Shown piece after piece: positions 1 through 7,389 of a stretch of DNA of 10,460 nt. The notes beneath the pieces are model-generated. The model had not been told where the DNA came from. It did no database searches and was given only the letters and a program-made list of their open reading frames with translations. Both the position numbers and the translations under genes were made by a program. The first letter of the stretch is position 1; each line of letters begins with the position of its first letter. The stretch is from Peptostreptococcaceae bacterium. Lineage in GTDB: Bacteria; Bacillota_A; Clostridia; Peptostreptococcales; Acidaminobacteraceae. The stretch lies in the NCBI GenBank assembly GCA_013619035.1, contig JABXKX010000304.1:1-10460 (forward strand). Reading direction: 5' to 3'.

Positions 1-21
1 TCAGATGTGTATAAGAGACAG
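1..21 (+). other. Residual Nextera/Tn5 sequencing adapter (artefact)
   Basis: Bases 3-21 read AGATGTGTATAAGAGACAG, the 19-bp Tn5 mosaic end used in Nextera libraries. The preceding TC agrees with the read-1 version of the adapter, which ends in GTC before the mosaic end; the read-2 version ends in GG there. This is library sequence left at a contig end, not genome. A GTG inside it (position 7) opens in frame with the downstream gene and would give a false N-terminus reading MYKRQ. Genomic sequence should be taken to start at about base 22. Confidence 0.96.
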
Positions 22-2046
22 GTACATTATTTACTTAAACTAGACGATGAGTTAAATCCCATCTTTAAAACTGAGTTGATAGAGAGAAGACACAATATTT
101 TAAAAGGCGTTCTAAAGGATCAAAGAATTGATTATTTCAAAGCACTGATTGCAGAACAAATTGATAATTTCGGAAAAGAGGATTCCTGGTTAACTTATAA
201 AGTATTAGGGGATGAGTATTACGATCAATACAATTACTATGAAGCTATTCAATGTTATTTTAATGCATTTGATATTTTGAAAGATTTAGCTGATTATTTA
301 CCTAAAGAAAATCGAGAGAATTATATTTTCTGTGATGAGGTAAAATTAGATCTTAAAAGTAAAATTAATAATATACATAGAAAACTTGTTGGCCATAGTT
401 ATAAAGAAAAAACAGTTTATACAGAACTTGAAATTAGAAAAGCAGATGATTTTTTCGATTTAACAGATTATAAGAATTTTGTTGTTAATAAGAGTATTCA
501 AAAGAGTCTTGGTGCGATCTATAAAGAAAAACATGGTATCGTATTGGATTCTGTGAATAAATTGATACAGAATTTTGGAAAAAATGAAATTGAAAATATT
601 CAATTGATATTAAAATACTGTACACAAATCTTAATGGGAGATAGAGGATTTATCTTTATTTTAGATGAAGATCAGCAAATCAGTGAAGTGATAAAAAATA
701 GTCAAGATTATGACATACCAGATTTGGATTTGATCTTAAAATCATCAGTCAATCTTAGTAATGGTATATTGGTGAATTCAGTTTATGACAAAGTTAGAAG
801 TTATCCATTCTTACTAGAGCGAAAAGGACTATTATGCATACCCATTATTAAAAGTGATGCATCAGTCGTAAAAAGACGTTCTGATGATTCTAATGAATTA
901 ACTGAAGTTAAGGGTTATATGTACATTGATGCGAAAGAAGCTTTTAATAATTTCACTCAAGAACCATATAATGAGTGTATGTCGCTTCTTAATATGTTAT
1001 ACTTCTTTGTCGATAATTATAATTTGAAGCGTATATCAACTATTGATAAACTTACAGAAGTCTATTTAAGATCGTATTTTGAAGATCTTTTCTCAAGACA
1101 GCTTCAACGATCTAAGATAAATTCAGATGCTTTATCTGTTGTAATGTTAGATATTGATAAGTTTAAAAATGTCAATGACACATATGGTCATCGTAAAGGT
1201 GATGAAATCTTATATAGAATGTGTGCGGTCATAAAAAATAGCGTTCGTGAAACCGATTTAATTGGTCGCTATGGAGGAGAAGAATTTATATTGGTCTTCC
1301 CAAATACCAATAAAGAAAATGCTTATAAAATTTGCGAAAAAATTCGTTTGGCAATCAGCGAAACACAATTTTTAAAGGATGATAAGAAAGTAACGATAAG
1401 TTTGGGTATCTCATCATATCCAGAACTGGGTTTAATTGAAGAAGAACTCATTGAAAAAGCTGATCAAGCATTATACGCGTCTAAAAATAATGGTAGAAAT
1501 CAAACAACTACATGGCATGCAGATTTAGGAGCCAGTCGTCTAAGATTTGACAAATTGGCCGGCATACTAGAAGGTAATATTTCCACCGATACAAGAAATG
1601 TACAAGCGATTATAGATATTATGAATGCCGTTAAAACAGATGGAGATAAACTAGAAAAAATCGAACTGATTTTAACTACAATTTCGGATGTCTGTGAAGC
1701 TCAACAAATTTCACTGGTACAAGTAGAAGAGGATTCAATCAAAGAAGTTTATACTAAATATACAGGTGATGATACAATATACGACCAACAGATATTAGAC
1801 ACCGACAGGATTATGGAGTATATTGATGCCAATAATGCAAGTTATTTTATCAATTGGAATGATATCAGTGAATTAGATGAGAAGAATATACCAGATTGGA
1901 AATCTCTTATTGTTTCACCATTAAGATATAAGAGTCAGCCGAAGGGATTGTTAATCGTTAGTGTCCCAATTTCGACAAAAGAATTTAGTTTTAATACAAC
2001 TAATTTTATAAATTCTATAAGTGGTGTTATAGCAACAATATTATAA
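22..2046 (+). CDS. Diguanylate cyclase with TPR-like, GAF-like and GGDEF domains (5'-truncated)
   Basis: The reading frame is open from the first genomic base to TAA at 2044-2046, giving 674 visible residues; the true start is missing. Counting from the codon at 22, residues ~50-100 contain a TPR-like helical pair (GDEYYDQYNYYEAIQCYFNA). Residues ~170-335 look like a GAF sensor domain. Residues ~345-500 form a GGDEF domain: LDIDKFK supplies the metal-binding Asp (D377), GGEEF is at 418-422, and an RETD product-inhibition I-site sits at 409-412, five residues before it. By family knowledge an intact GGEEF makes cyclic di-GMP from two GTP, and an I-site allows feedback inhibition. About 170 further residues follow and resemble a second, degenerate GAF-like module, which is unusual because GGDEF is normally C-terminal. 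No membrane segment is visible, so it is probably cytoplasmic. The lost N-terminus could carry another signalling domain. The next gene starts 13 bp downstream. Confidence 0.9.
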   Translation, partial: VHYLLKLDDELNPIFKTELIERRHNILKGVLKDQRIDYFKALIAEQIDNFGKEDSWLTYKVLGDEYYDQYNYYEAIQCYFNAFDILKDLADYLPKENRENYIFCDEVKLDLKSKINNIHRKLVGHSYKEKTVYTELEIRKADDFFDLTDYKNFVVNKSIQKSLGAIYKEKHGIVLDSVNKLIQNFGKNEIENIQLILKYCTQILMGDRGFIFILDEDQQISEVIKNSQDYDIPDLDLILKSSVNLSNGILVNSVYDKVRSYPFLLERKGLLCIPIIKSDASVVKRRSDDSNELTEVKGYMYIDAKEAFNNFTQEPYNECMSLLNMLYFFVDNYNLKRISTIDKLTEVYLRSYFEDLFSRQLQRSKINSDALSVVMLDIDKFKNVNDTYGHRKGDEILYRMCAVIKNSVRETDLIGRYGGEEFILVFPNTNKENAYKICEKIRLAISETQFLKDDKKVTISLGISSYPELGLIEEELIEKADQALYASKNNGRNQTTTWHADLGASRLRFDKLAGILEGNISTDTRNVQAIIDIMNAVKTDGDKLEKIELILTTISDVCEAQQISLVQVEEDSIKEVYTKYTGDDTIYDQQILDTDRIMEYIDANNASYFINWNDISELDEKNIPDWKSLIVSPLRYKSQPKGLLIVSVPISTKEFSFNTTNFINSISGVIATIL

Positions 2047-2059
2047 AGGAGGGCGCGTA

Positions 2060-3067
2060 ATGAGTATTACAATAAAAGATGTAGCGAGAAAAGCAAATGT
2101 TTCGATATCAACGGTTTCTAGAGTTATTAACGATTCTAAGCCGGTTAGTGATGATATAAAAATTAGAGTTGTTAAAGTAATTGAAGAATTAGGGTACAAA
2201 CCCAATCCCGTTGCAAGAAGTTTGGTAACTAAAAAAAGTCGATTGATCGGTGTTATTATTCCAGATCTATCGGATCCTTATATTGCAGAACTTTTAAATG
2301 CTATAGAAGAAGTTGCAAAGACTTATGATTATGATATTATATTATGTAACTCATATGGTAGTTTAGAATCTGAAGAACATTATTTACACCTGCTTCAGAC
2401 AAAACAAGTTGAAGGGATGTTATTCTTAACCTATAAACTTAGAACGGTTCATAAGAATTTCTTTGAATCGTCGAAAATGCCGGTTGTGATGATTAATAGA
2501 GATGCAAGTGAACTTAACTTATCTTCAGTTTCTGTCAATAATCATGATGCGGTATGTGAAATGGCTTCTAAATTATTTGAGTATGGTCATAATGATATTG
2601 TTTTAATCAGAAATGGTAAAGACAGTGATGTTTTTGGACCAAGTCAATTAGCGGGTTTCAAAAAGGCTCATGAAGATTATGGTAAAGAGTTTGATGAAAA
2701 AACAGTTTATAATGGCGGCTTCAGAGTAGAAAAAGCATATGAAATATGTAAAGAACTTATAGAAAATAAAAAAGTGCCATCTGCTATAATAGCAACAACT
2801 GACTTAATGGCAGTCGGTGCCATCAACTGTTTAGTTGATCATGGCATTAAAGTACCAGAAGATGTTTCTGTTGCTGGTTTCTATGATACAAATATCGCAG
2901 AATTATATCGACCACAATTAACAGCAATTCACCAGCCAATATACGATATAGGCGCAGTTGCCATTCGTGTATTAATAAAACAAATAAATGGTGAGGCAAA
3001 AGAGAGAACTCATTTCTTCTTACCTCATGATTTAGTAGAAAGAGATAGCACACGTTCTTTGAAGTAA
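2060..3067 (+). CDS. LacI/GalR-family transcriptional regulator, CcpA-like
   Basis: This 335-residue protein matches the usual LacI-family length (Bacillus CcpA is about 334). Residues 4-25 form the LacI helix-turn-helix (TIKDVARKANVSISTVSRVI). The hinge GYKPNPVARSL follows, then a periplasmic-binding-protein-like core from about residue 60 (LIGVIIPDLSDPYIAELL). Near the C-terminus, RPQLTAIHQP and YDIGAVAIRVLIK closely resemble the CcpA segment that contacts HPr-Ser-P. Y295, D296, R303 and K307 fall at the numbers I recall for Bacillus CcpA. It is therefore probably a carbon-status regulator of the CcpA type, though a paralogue with another effector is possible. The start is fixed by a strong AAAGGAGGG site six bases upstream. 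It lies 13 bp after the cyclase and is probably cotranscribed with it. Family membership is certain; orthology to CcpA is inferred. Confidence 0.93.
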   Translation: MSITIKDVARKANVSISTVSRVINDSKPVSDDIKIRVVKVIEELGYKPNPVARSLVTKKSRLIGVIIPDLSDPYIAELLNAIEEVAKTYDYDIILCNSYGSLESEEHYLHLLQTKQVEGMLFLTYKLRTVHKNFFESSKMPVVMINRDASELNLSSVSVNNHDAVCEMASKLFEYGHNDIVLIRNGKDSDVFGPSQLAGFKKAHEDYGKEFDEKTVYNGGFRVEKAYEICKELIENKKVPSAIIATTDLMAVGAINCLVDHGIKVPEDVSVAGFYDTNIAELYRPQLTAIHQPIYDIGAVAIRVLIKQINGEAKERTHFFLPHDLVERDSTRSLK

Positions 3068-3091
3068 CGGCTATCATTTAAAGGAGAAAAA

Positions 3092-5029
3092 ATGGTTATA
3101 AATCAATTCTTACCAGTCTGCAAAGAGGATATGGCAAGTTTAGGATGGGAAAAATTAGATTTTATTATTGTCTCGGGTGATGCATATGTTGATCATCCGA
3201 GTTTTGGTCATGCGGTGATTTCTAGAGTTTTAATAGATGCTGGTTACAAAGTGGGAATAATTCCACAACCAGATTGGAAAGATGTTGAAGCCTTTAAAGT
3301 ACTTGGAAGACCTAAGTATGGGTTTATTATATCGCCAGGCAATATTGATTCTATGGTGAATCACTATAGTGTTGGCAAAAAAAGACGTAAAGTCGATTCT
3401 TTTGCACCAGGTGGTAAAATGGGATTAAGACCAGATCGTTGTACAATAGTTTATACGAATATGATTCGTCAAGCTTATAAAAAGATTAAAATTATTATAG
3501 GTGGTATTGAAAACAGTTTGAGACGTTTTGCTCATTATGATTATTGGCAAGATAAAGTAAGACGTTCGATTCTTTTCGATACAGAAGCGGATATTTTAAT
3601 CTATGGTATGGGAGAAAAGCAAATTGTAGAGATTGCTGATTATATGAAGTCAGGGATTGATTTAGCATACATTCATCATATTCCAGGGACTTGTTATTTA
3701 ACAGATTCTCTAGATAACGTGATGGACTATATCGAATTACCATCATTTGAAGAAGTGGAAACTGATCTGAAGAAACATGCTGAAGCCTTTAAAATTCAAT
3801 ATGATGAACAAGATCCAATTAGAGGTAAAACATTGGTTCAGAAACATAAGGGTCAATATCTTGTACAGAATCCACCGATTATGCCTTTAACTAGAGAAGA
3901 GTTTGATCTTGTGTATGAATATTCATATCAGAAAAATTATCATCCAATGTATGAAAAATTAGGTGGTGTGCCAGCCATTAGAGAAGTAAAACATTCTATC
4001 ATCAGTGAAAGAGGTTGTTTTGGTTCGTGTTCATTCTGTGCCCTGACATTCCATCAAGGTAGAATTGTAACTTCAAGAAGTCATGAGTCTATTGTTGAAG
4101 AAGCAAAAGGCATCACAAAAATGGATGATTTTAAAGGTTATATCAATGATGTTGGAGGACCAACGGCAAACTTTAGAAATGTATCGTGTAAGAAACAGTT
4201 AAAAGTAGGGACCTGTAAACATAGACAATGTCTATTCCCAGAGCCTTGTCCACATTTGGAAGTTGATCATACAGATCTAATAGAGCTTTTAAGAAAAGTT
4301 AGAAATGTTGATAAAATTAAGAAGGTCTTTGTACGATCAGGTTTAAGATATGATTTCATTATGGCGGATAATAACGAAAGTTTTATGGAAGAGTTGTGTG
4401 AATATCATGTCAGTGGACAATTAAAAGTAGCGCCAGAACATATTGATCAAGCGGTACTAAGTTATATGCAAAAACCTGGTGGTAAAATATATAAAGACTT
4501 CGTAAAGAAGTTTTATGATATTAACAAAAAAATTGGGAAAGAACAATACATTGTGCCTTACTTAATGTCGAGTCATCCAGGCTCAACTTTGGCATCTGCT
4601 ATTAATCTTGCAGAATATTTAAGAGATATAAATTATACACCTGAACAAGTGCAAGATTTTTACCCAACGCCTGGAACTTTGTCTACTGTGATGTACCATA
4701 CTGGATTAAATCCTTTAACGATGGAACCGGTGTATATTCCTAAGTCAATGAAAGAAAAAAGAATGCAACGAGCGCTTTTACAATATAGGAATCCGAGAAA
4801 TTATGATCTGGTTTATGAAGCATTACAGACAGCTGGGAGAACAGATTTAATCGGAAATGATAAGAAGTGTTTGATAAAAGATAGAAGCGAACGTCCCAAA
4901 GCACCTGCTCATATTTATAAAAGAAAGTCAGAAGCAAAAAACAAGACTGCCAATTCTGGCAATCAAGATAGTGGTTCAACTAAAAGGAAATCAAGTTCAA
5001 AAAACAAAAAGTCAAGAAGTAGAAAATAA
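3092..5029 (+). CDS. ygiQ: YgiQ-family radical SAM protein (UPF0313)
   Basis: This 645-residue protein has the full YgiQ architecture. The N-terminal domain of about 290 residues includes [15 protein letters not shown] and [19 protein letters not shown] radical SAM core follows, with the cluster motif CFGSCSFC giving C309, C313 and C316 (CxxxCxxC) as ligands for a SAM-binding [4Fe-4S] cluster. Further conserved cysteines lie in [17 protein letters not shown]. The segment around [15 protein letters not shown] leads into the C-terminal DUF3362 region. The last 35 residues (611-645) are a Lys/Ser/Arg-rich, probably disordered tail. The family is widespread, but its substrate and reaction are not established, so no function is claimed beyond radical SAM chemistry. 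AAAGGAG precedes the ATG by five bases. The gap to the lacI-type gene is 24 bp, consistent with one operon. Confidence 0.95.
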   Translation: MVINQFLPVCKEDMASLGWEKLDFIIVSGDAYVDHPSFGHAVISRVLIDAGYKVGIIPQPDWKDVEAFKVLGRPKYGFIISPGNIDSMVNHYSVGKKRRKVDSFAPGGKMGLRPDRCTIVYTNMIRQAYKKIKIIIGGIENSLRRFAHYDYWQDKVRRSILFDTEADILIYGMGEKQIVEIADYMKSGIDLAYIHHIPGTCYLTDSLDNVMDYIELPSFEEVETDLKKHAEAFKIQYDEQDPIRGKTLVQKHKGQYLVQNPPIMPLTREEFDLVYEYSYQKNYHPMYEKLGGVPAIREVKHSIISERGCFGSCSFCALTFHQGRIVTSRSHESIVEEAKGITKMDDFKGYINDVGGPTANFRNVSCKKQLKVGTCKHRQCLFPEPCPHLEVDHTDLIELLRKVRNVDKIKKVFVRSGLRYDFIMADNNESFMEELCEYHVSGQLKVAPEHIDQAVLSYMQKPGGKIYKDFVKKFYDINKKIGKEQYIVPYLMSSHPGSTLASAINLAEYLRDINYTPEQVQDFYPTPGTLSTVMYHTGLNPLTMEPVYIPKSMKEKRMQRALLQYRNPRNYDLVYEALQTAGRTDLIGNDKKCLIKDRSERPKAPAHIYKRKSEAKNKTANSGNQDSGSTKRKSSSKNKKSRSRK

Positions 5030-5061
5030 ATTGACGTTTTTAGGACGAAATAATCTTAAAC

Positions 5062-5070
5062 TGTTATTGT
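5062..5070 (+). promoter_or_regulatory. Candidate extended -10 promoter element upstream of hutH
   Basis: TGTTATTGT in the 66-bp gap before hutH resembles an extended -10 (TGn followed by TATTGT), about 25 bases before the start codon. No good -35 lies 16-18 bp upstream. A TTGACG at 5031-5036 is too far from it (28 bp) and pairs only with a poor -10 near 5054. This could be a secondary promoter letting hutH, the DUF896 gene and cheW be expressed apart from the upstream genes. The evidence is weak. Confidence 0.3.
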
Positions 5071-5095
5071 AAGTTAATAAGAGGGGGGTAAAATC

Positions 5096-6631
5096 ATGAA
5101 TAAAATCGTATTAGACGGAAAAAGTTTGACTATTGAAGATGTTGTTAATGTTGCTAGACATGGCTACCATGTAGAATTAGCAGAAGATGCAGAAAAGAAA
5201 GTTGAAATTGCAAGAAAAGTAGTAGAAGACTTTGTTAAAAAAGAAACTGTAATCTATGGTATTACAACAGGCTTTGGTAAATTTGAAAATGTTCATATCT
5301 CACAAGAAGATACAAAAGATCTTCAGAGAAACTTAATTATTAGTCACGCATGTGGTGTTGGCAATGCCTTCGATTTTGAGACGGTAAGAGCAGTTATGTT
5401 ATTAAGAGCCAATGCATTAGCAGTTGGAAACTCAGGAATAAGATTAAGTACTTTAAAAACATTGATAGAAATGATTAATAAAGGAGTATATCCTTATATA
5501 CCAGAGAAGGGTTCTTTAGGCGCTAGTGGGGATTTAGCTCCATTATCACATATGGTTCTAGTTTTAATTGGTATGGGTGAAGCCATCGTTGATGGTAAAA
5601 GAATTACAGGTAAAGAAGCAATGGATAAAGTTGGTTTAACACCTGTAGAATTAACTTCTAAAGAAGGACTAGCATTAATTAATGGTACACAAGTAATGAC
5701 AGCTGTTGGTTGTTTAGCTGTACATGATGCTGTTCAATTATGTAAATTATCAGATATATCTGCAGCTTTAACAGTTGAAGCTTTATCTGGTATTACAGAT
5801 GCATATGATCCAAGAATTCATACAGTTAGACCTCATAAAGGTCAACTAGCAACTGCTTATAATATGTTAGATTTAGTAGATGGCAGTGGTTTAACGACTA
5901 GACAAGGACAACTTCGTAATCAGGATGCTTATTCGTTACGTTGTATCCCACAAATTCACGGTGCAAGTAAAGATGCTATTGATTATATCGCTCAAAAGGT
6001 ATTGATTGAGATTAACTCTGTTACAGATAATCCAATTATTTTACCAGAAGCTAATTTAGCAATCTCTGGTGGAAATTTCCACGGTCAACCAATGGCACTA
6101 CCATTTGACTTCTTAGCAATAGCATTATCGGAAATTGCCAATTCAAGTGAAAGAAGAATTGAAAGACTAGTAAATCCTCAATTAAATGATTTACCTGCTT
6201 TCTTAACACCAAAAGGTGGTTTACATTCAGGGTTTATGATTGCTCAATATGCAGCTGCAGCATTGGTATCAGAAAACAAAGTGTTGGCACATCCTGCTAG
6301 TGTGGATTCAATTCCTTCTTCTGCAAACCAAGAAGATCATGTAAGTATGGGAACTATTGCAGCTCGTAAAGCTAGAGAAATTCTTAAGAATGCTCAAAAT
6401 GTAATTACTATTGAATTACTTGCTGGCGCTCAAGGTGTAGACTTTAGAGACGCTTCTAAGTTAGGAAAAGGTACTCGAATTGCATATGATCAAGTACGTT
6501 CTGTTGTACCTAAATGGATTGATGACAGAGAAATGTACAAAGATATGGAATTAGTGTATAATCTAGTGCAGGGACATGACATCGTAAAAGCTGTTGAAAG
6601 CTCAATAGGTCAATTGTCATTACAAAAATAA
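5096..6631 (+). CDS. hutH: Histidine ammonia-lyase
   Basis: It deaminates L-histidine to trans-urocanate and ammonia, the first step of histidine degradation in the cytoplasm. The 511-residue length is typical of bacterial HutH. GSLGASGDLAPLSH contains A143-S144-G145, which cyclise to the MIO electrophile. Other expected active-site elements are Y54 in YGITTGFG, the Ser-His pair ending at H84 (ISHACGVG), N196 in NGTQ, and Y279 and R282 in QDAYSLR. The Ser-His pair is the selectivity mark of histidine lyases, as against His-Leu or Phe-Leu in tyrosine and phenylalanine lyases. The start follows a G-rich site (GAGGGGGG, 5081-5088). No hutU, hutI or hutG is in the window; the neighbours are ygiQ upstream and a DUF896 gene 20 bp downstream, so it stands apart from a classical hut operon. 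A CcpA-like regulator two genes upstream may be relevant. Confidence 0.97.
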   Translation: MNKIVLDGKSLTIEDVVNVARHGYHVELAEDAEKKVEIARKVVEDFVKKETVIYGITTGFGKFENVHISQEDTKDLQRNLIISHACGVGNAFDFETVRAVMLLRANALAVGNSGIRLSTLKTLIEMINKGVYPYIPEKGSLGASGDLAPLSHMVLVLIGMGEAIVDGKRITGKEAMDKVGLTPVELTSKEGLALINGTQVMTAVGCLAVHDAVQLCKLSDISAALTVEALSGITDAYDPRIHTVRPHKGQLATAYNMLDLVDGSGLTTRQGQLRNQDAYSLRCIPQIHGASKDAIDYIAQKVLIEINSVTDNPIILPEANLAISGGNFHGQPMALPFDFLAIALSEIANSSERRIERLVNPQLNDLPAFLTPKGGLHSGFMIAQYAAAALVSENKVLAHPASVDSIPSSANQEDHVSMGTIAARKAREILKNAQNVITIELLAGAQGVDFRDASKLGKGTRIAYDQVRSVVPKWIDDREMYKDMELVYNLVQGHDIVKAVESSIGQLSLQK

Positions 6632-6651
6632 ACTAGATATGAGGTGCAAAA

Positions 6652-6849
6652 ATGCTATCTAAAGAGAAACTTGATAGAATCAATGTTCTGGCTAACAAGA
6701 AGAAGAATGAAAGTTTAACCGATGCTGAGAAAATTGAACAGCAAGAGTTAAGGGCAGAGTATTTGAAGAATTTTAAAGAGTCTTTCAAAAGACAATTAGA
6801 CAACATCGAGATTGTAGATCCCGAAGATACTGAGAAGGGAGAACATTAG
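6652..6849 (+). CDS. DUF896 (YnzC/UPF0291) small protein
   Basis: This 65-residue protein has the DUF896 pattern: an N-terminal helical hairpin (LDRINVLANKKKNESLTDAE, then EQQELRAEYLKNFKESF) followed by the conserved ending QLDNIEIVDPED. Bacillus subtilis YnzC is the best-known relative (about 77 residues), and the family is restricted to Bacillota. Its molecular role is not established, although some members have been linked to the SOS-associated region in Bacillus. The protein is highly charged, with no signal or membrane segment. GAGGTG lies six bases before the ATG. The gene starts 20 bp after hutH and its stop is one base from the cheW start, so it is almost certainly cotranscribed and translationally coupled with cheW. 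Confidence 0.92.
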   Translation: MLSKEKLDRINVLANKKKNESLTDAEKIEQQELRAEYLKNFKESFKRQLDNIEIVDPEDTEKGEH

Positions 6850-6850
6850 A

Positions 6851-7303
6851 ATGACTGAAAATCAATTTGTAGTATTTATCCTTGGAGATGAAAAGTATGG
6901 AGTGGATATTCTAAATGTAAGCACAATAAGTGAGTACATGGATATCACAAAGGTACCAGATGCACCAACATATGTAGAAGGTATTATTAATCTACGTGGT
7001 GATATTATTCCTGTTATCAATCTTAAGAAGAGATTCAATATTGCAGAAACAAGTGTTAGTGATGACACAAGAATTATCATTTATTCAATTGATGGCGTTG
7101 CAATAGGATTCTTAGTAGATGAAGCATCTCAAGTCTTAAGAATAGACGACAAAGATATTGAACCAACACCAGCAATCCTTAGTGGTAAGGATAGAGAATA
7201 TATTTCTGGTGTGGGTAAACATGAAGGTAAAATTATTATTTTACTGGATTTTGCTAAAATATTAAATGAATCAGAAAGAGCTGCTATAACAAAGCTTATA
7301 TAA
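6851..7303 (+). CDS. cheW: Chemotaxis coupling protein CheW
   Basis: This 150-residue single-domain CheW protein links chemoreceptors to the histidine kinase CheA at the cytoplasmic face of receptor arrays. The start FVVFILGDEKYGVDI, the central GIINLRGDIIPVINL with the highly conserved Arg (R49), and GFLVDEASQVLRI are CheW hallmarks. The length matches stand-alone CheW rather than CheV or CheA, which carry extra domains. The ribosome binding site (GGGAG, 6837-6841) lies inside the end of the DUF896 gene, whose stop is one base upstream. No other che genes are present, so this is an orphan copy within the window and may serve a dedicated receptor or be one of several CheW paralogues. Its stop codon is the beginning of the terminator stem. 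Confidence 0.95.
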   Translation: MTENQFVVFILGDEKYGVDILNVSTISEYMDITKVPDAPTYVEGIINLRGDIIPVINLKKRFNIAETSVSDDTRIIIYSIDGVAIGFLVDEASQVLRIDDKDIEPTPAILSGKDREYISGVGKHEGKIIILLDFAKILNESERAAITKLI

Positions 7304-7330
7304 GTAACACCTTAGGGTGTTACTTTTTTT
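7302..7330 (+). terminator. Intrinsic terminator after cheW
   Basis: A perfect 10-bp stem, AAGTAACACC (7302-7311) with GGTGTTACTT (7316-7325), closes a TTAG loop and runs into seven T residues (7324-7330). The left arm begins with the last two bases of the cheW stop codon. It should end the six-gene transcript. It is the best-formed terminator in the window. Confidence 0.92.
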
Positions 7331-7337
7331 GAAAATA

Positions 7338-7346
7338 TGTTATTAT
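7338..7346 (+). promoter_or_regulatory. Candidate extended -10 promoter for the M18 aminopeptidase gene
   Basis: TGTTATTAT matches an extended -10 (TGn then TATTAT). The expected -35 position falls in the preceding terminator and is a poor match, which extended -10 promoters tolerate. Transcription would start near 7353, giving a leader of about 37 bases before the AGGAGG site (7381-7386). Confidence 0.5.
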
Positions 7347-7389
7347 AGTGTAGAAATTTAGTATACAGAAATAAATTTTAGGAGGAATT

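Noticed and set aside
7..21. GTG start at 7 giving a 679-residue complete cyclase
   Set aside because: The start and first five residues come from the Nextera adapter; the gene is 5'-partial.
1247..1262. cre-like sequence TGAAACCGATTTAA
   Set aside because: It has mismatches to the cre consensus and is explained by codons for the conserved RETD I-site inside the GGDEF domain.
2847..3077. Minus-strand ORF of 76 residues
   Set aside because: It lies opposite the LacI-type gene, has no recognisable domain and no supporting signals; it is a shadow.
3495..3746. Minus-strand ORF of 83 residues, and a similar one at 4740-4979
   Set aside because: Both are antisense to the conserved ygiQ coding sequence and have no family resemblance.
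5031..5036. TTGACG as a -35 box for hutH
   Set aside because: No acceptable -10 lies 16-18 bp downstream (TCTTAA at best); the extended -10 candidate is 28 bp away.
5030..5095. Possible terminator between ygiQ and hutH
   Set aside because: Only four-base complementary stretches (CTTA/TAAG, AACT/AAGTT) were found and there is no stem followed by a T-run.
6862..7080. Minus-strand ORF of 72 residues
   Set aside because: It lies wholly antisense to cheW, whose protein sequence is clearly conserved.
7354..7378. Inverted repeat AAATTTA/TAAATTT in the aminopeptidase leader
   Set aside because: The 7-bp arms are entirely A/T with an 11-base loop and are expected by chance in AT-rich DNA; no known riboswitch pattern is present.
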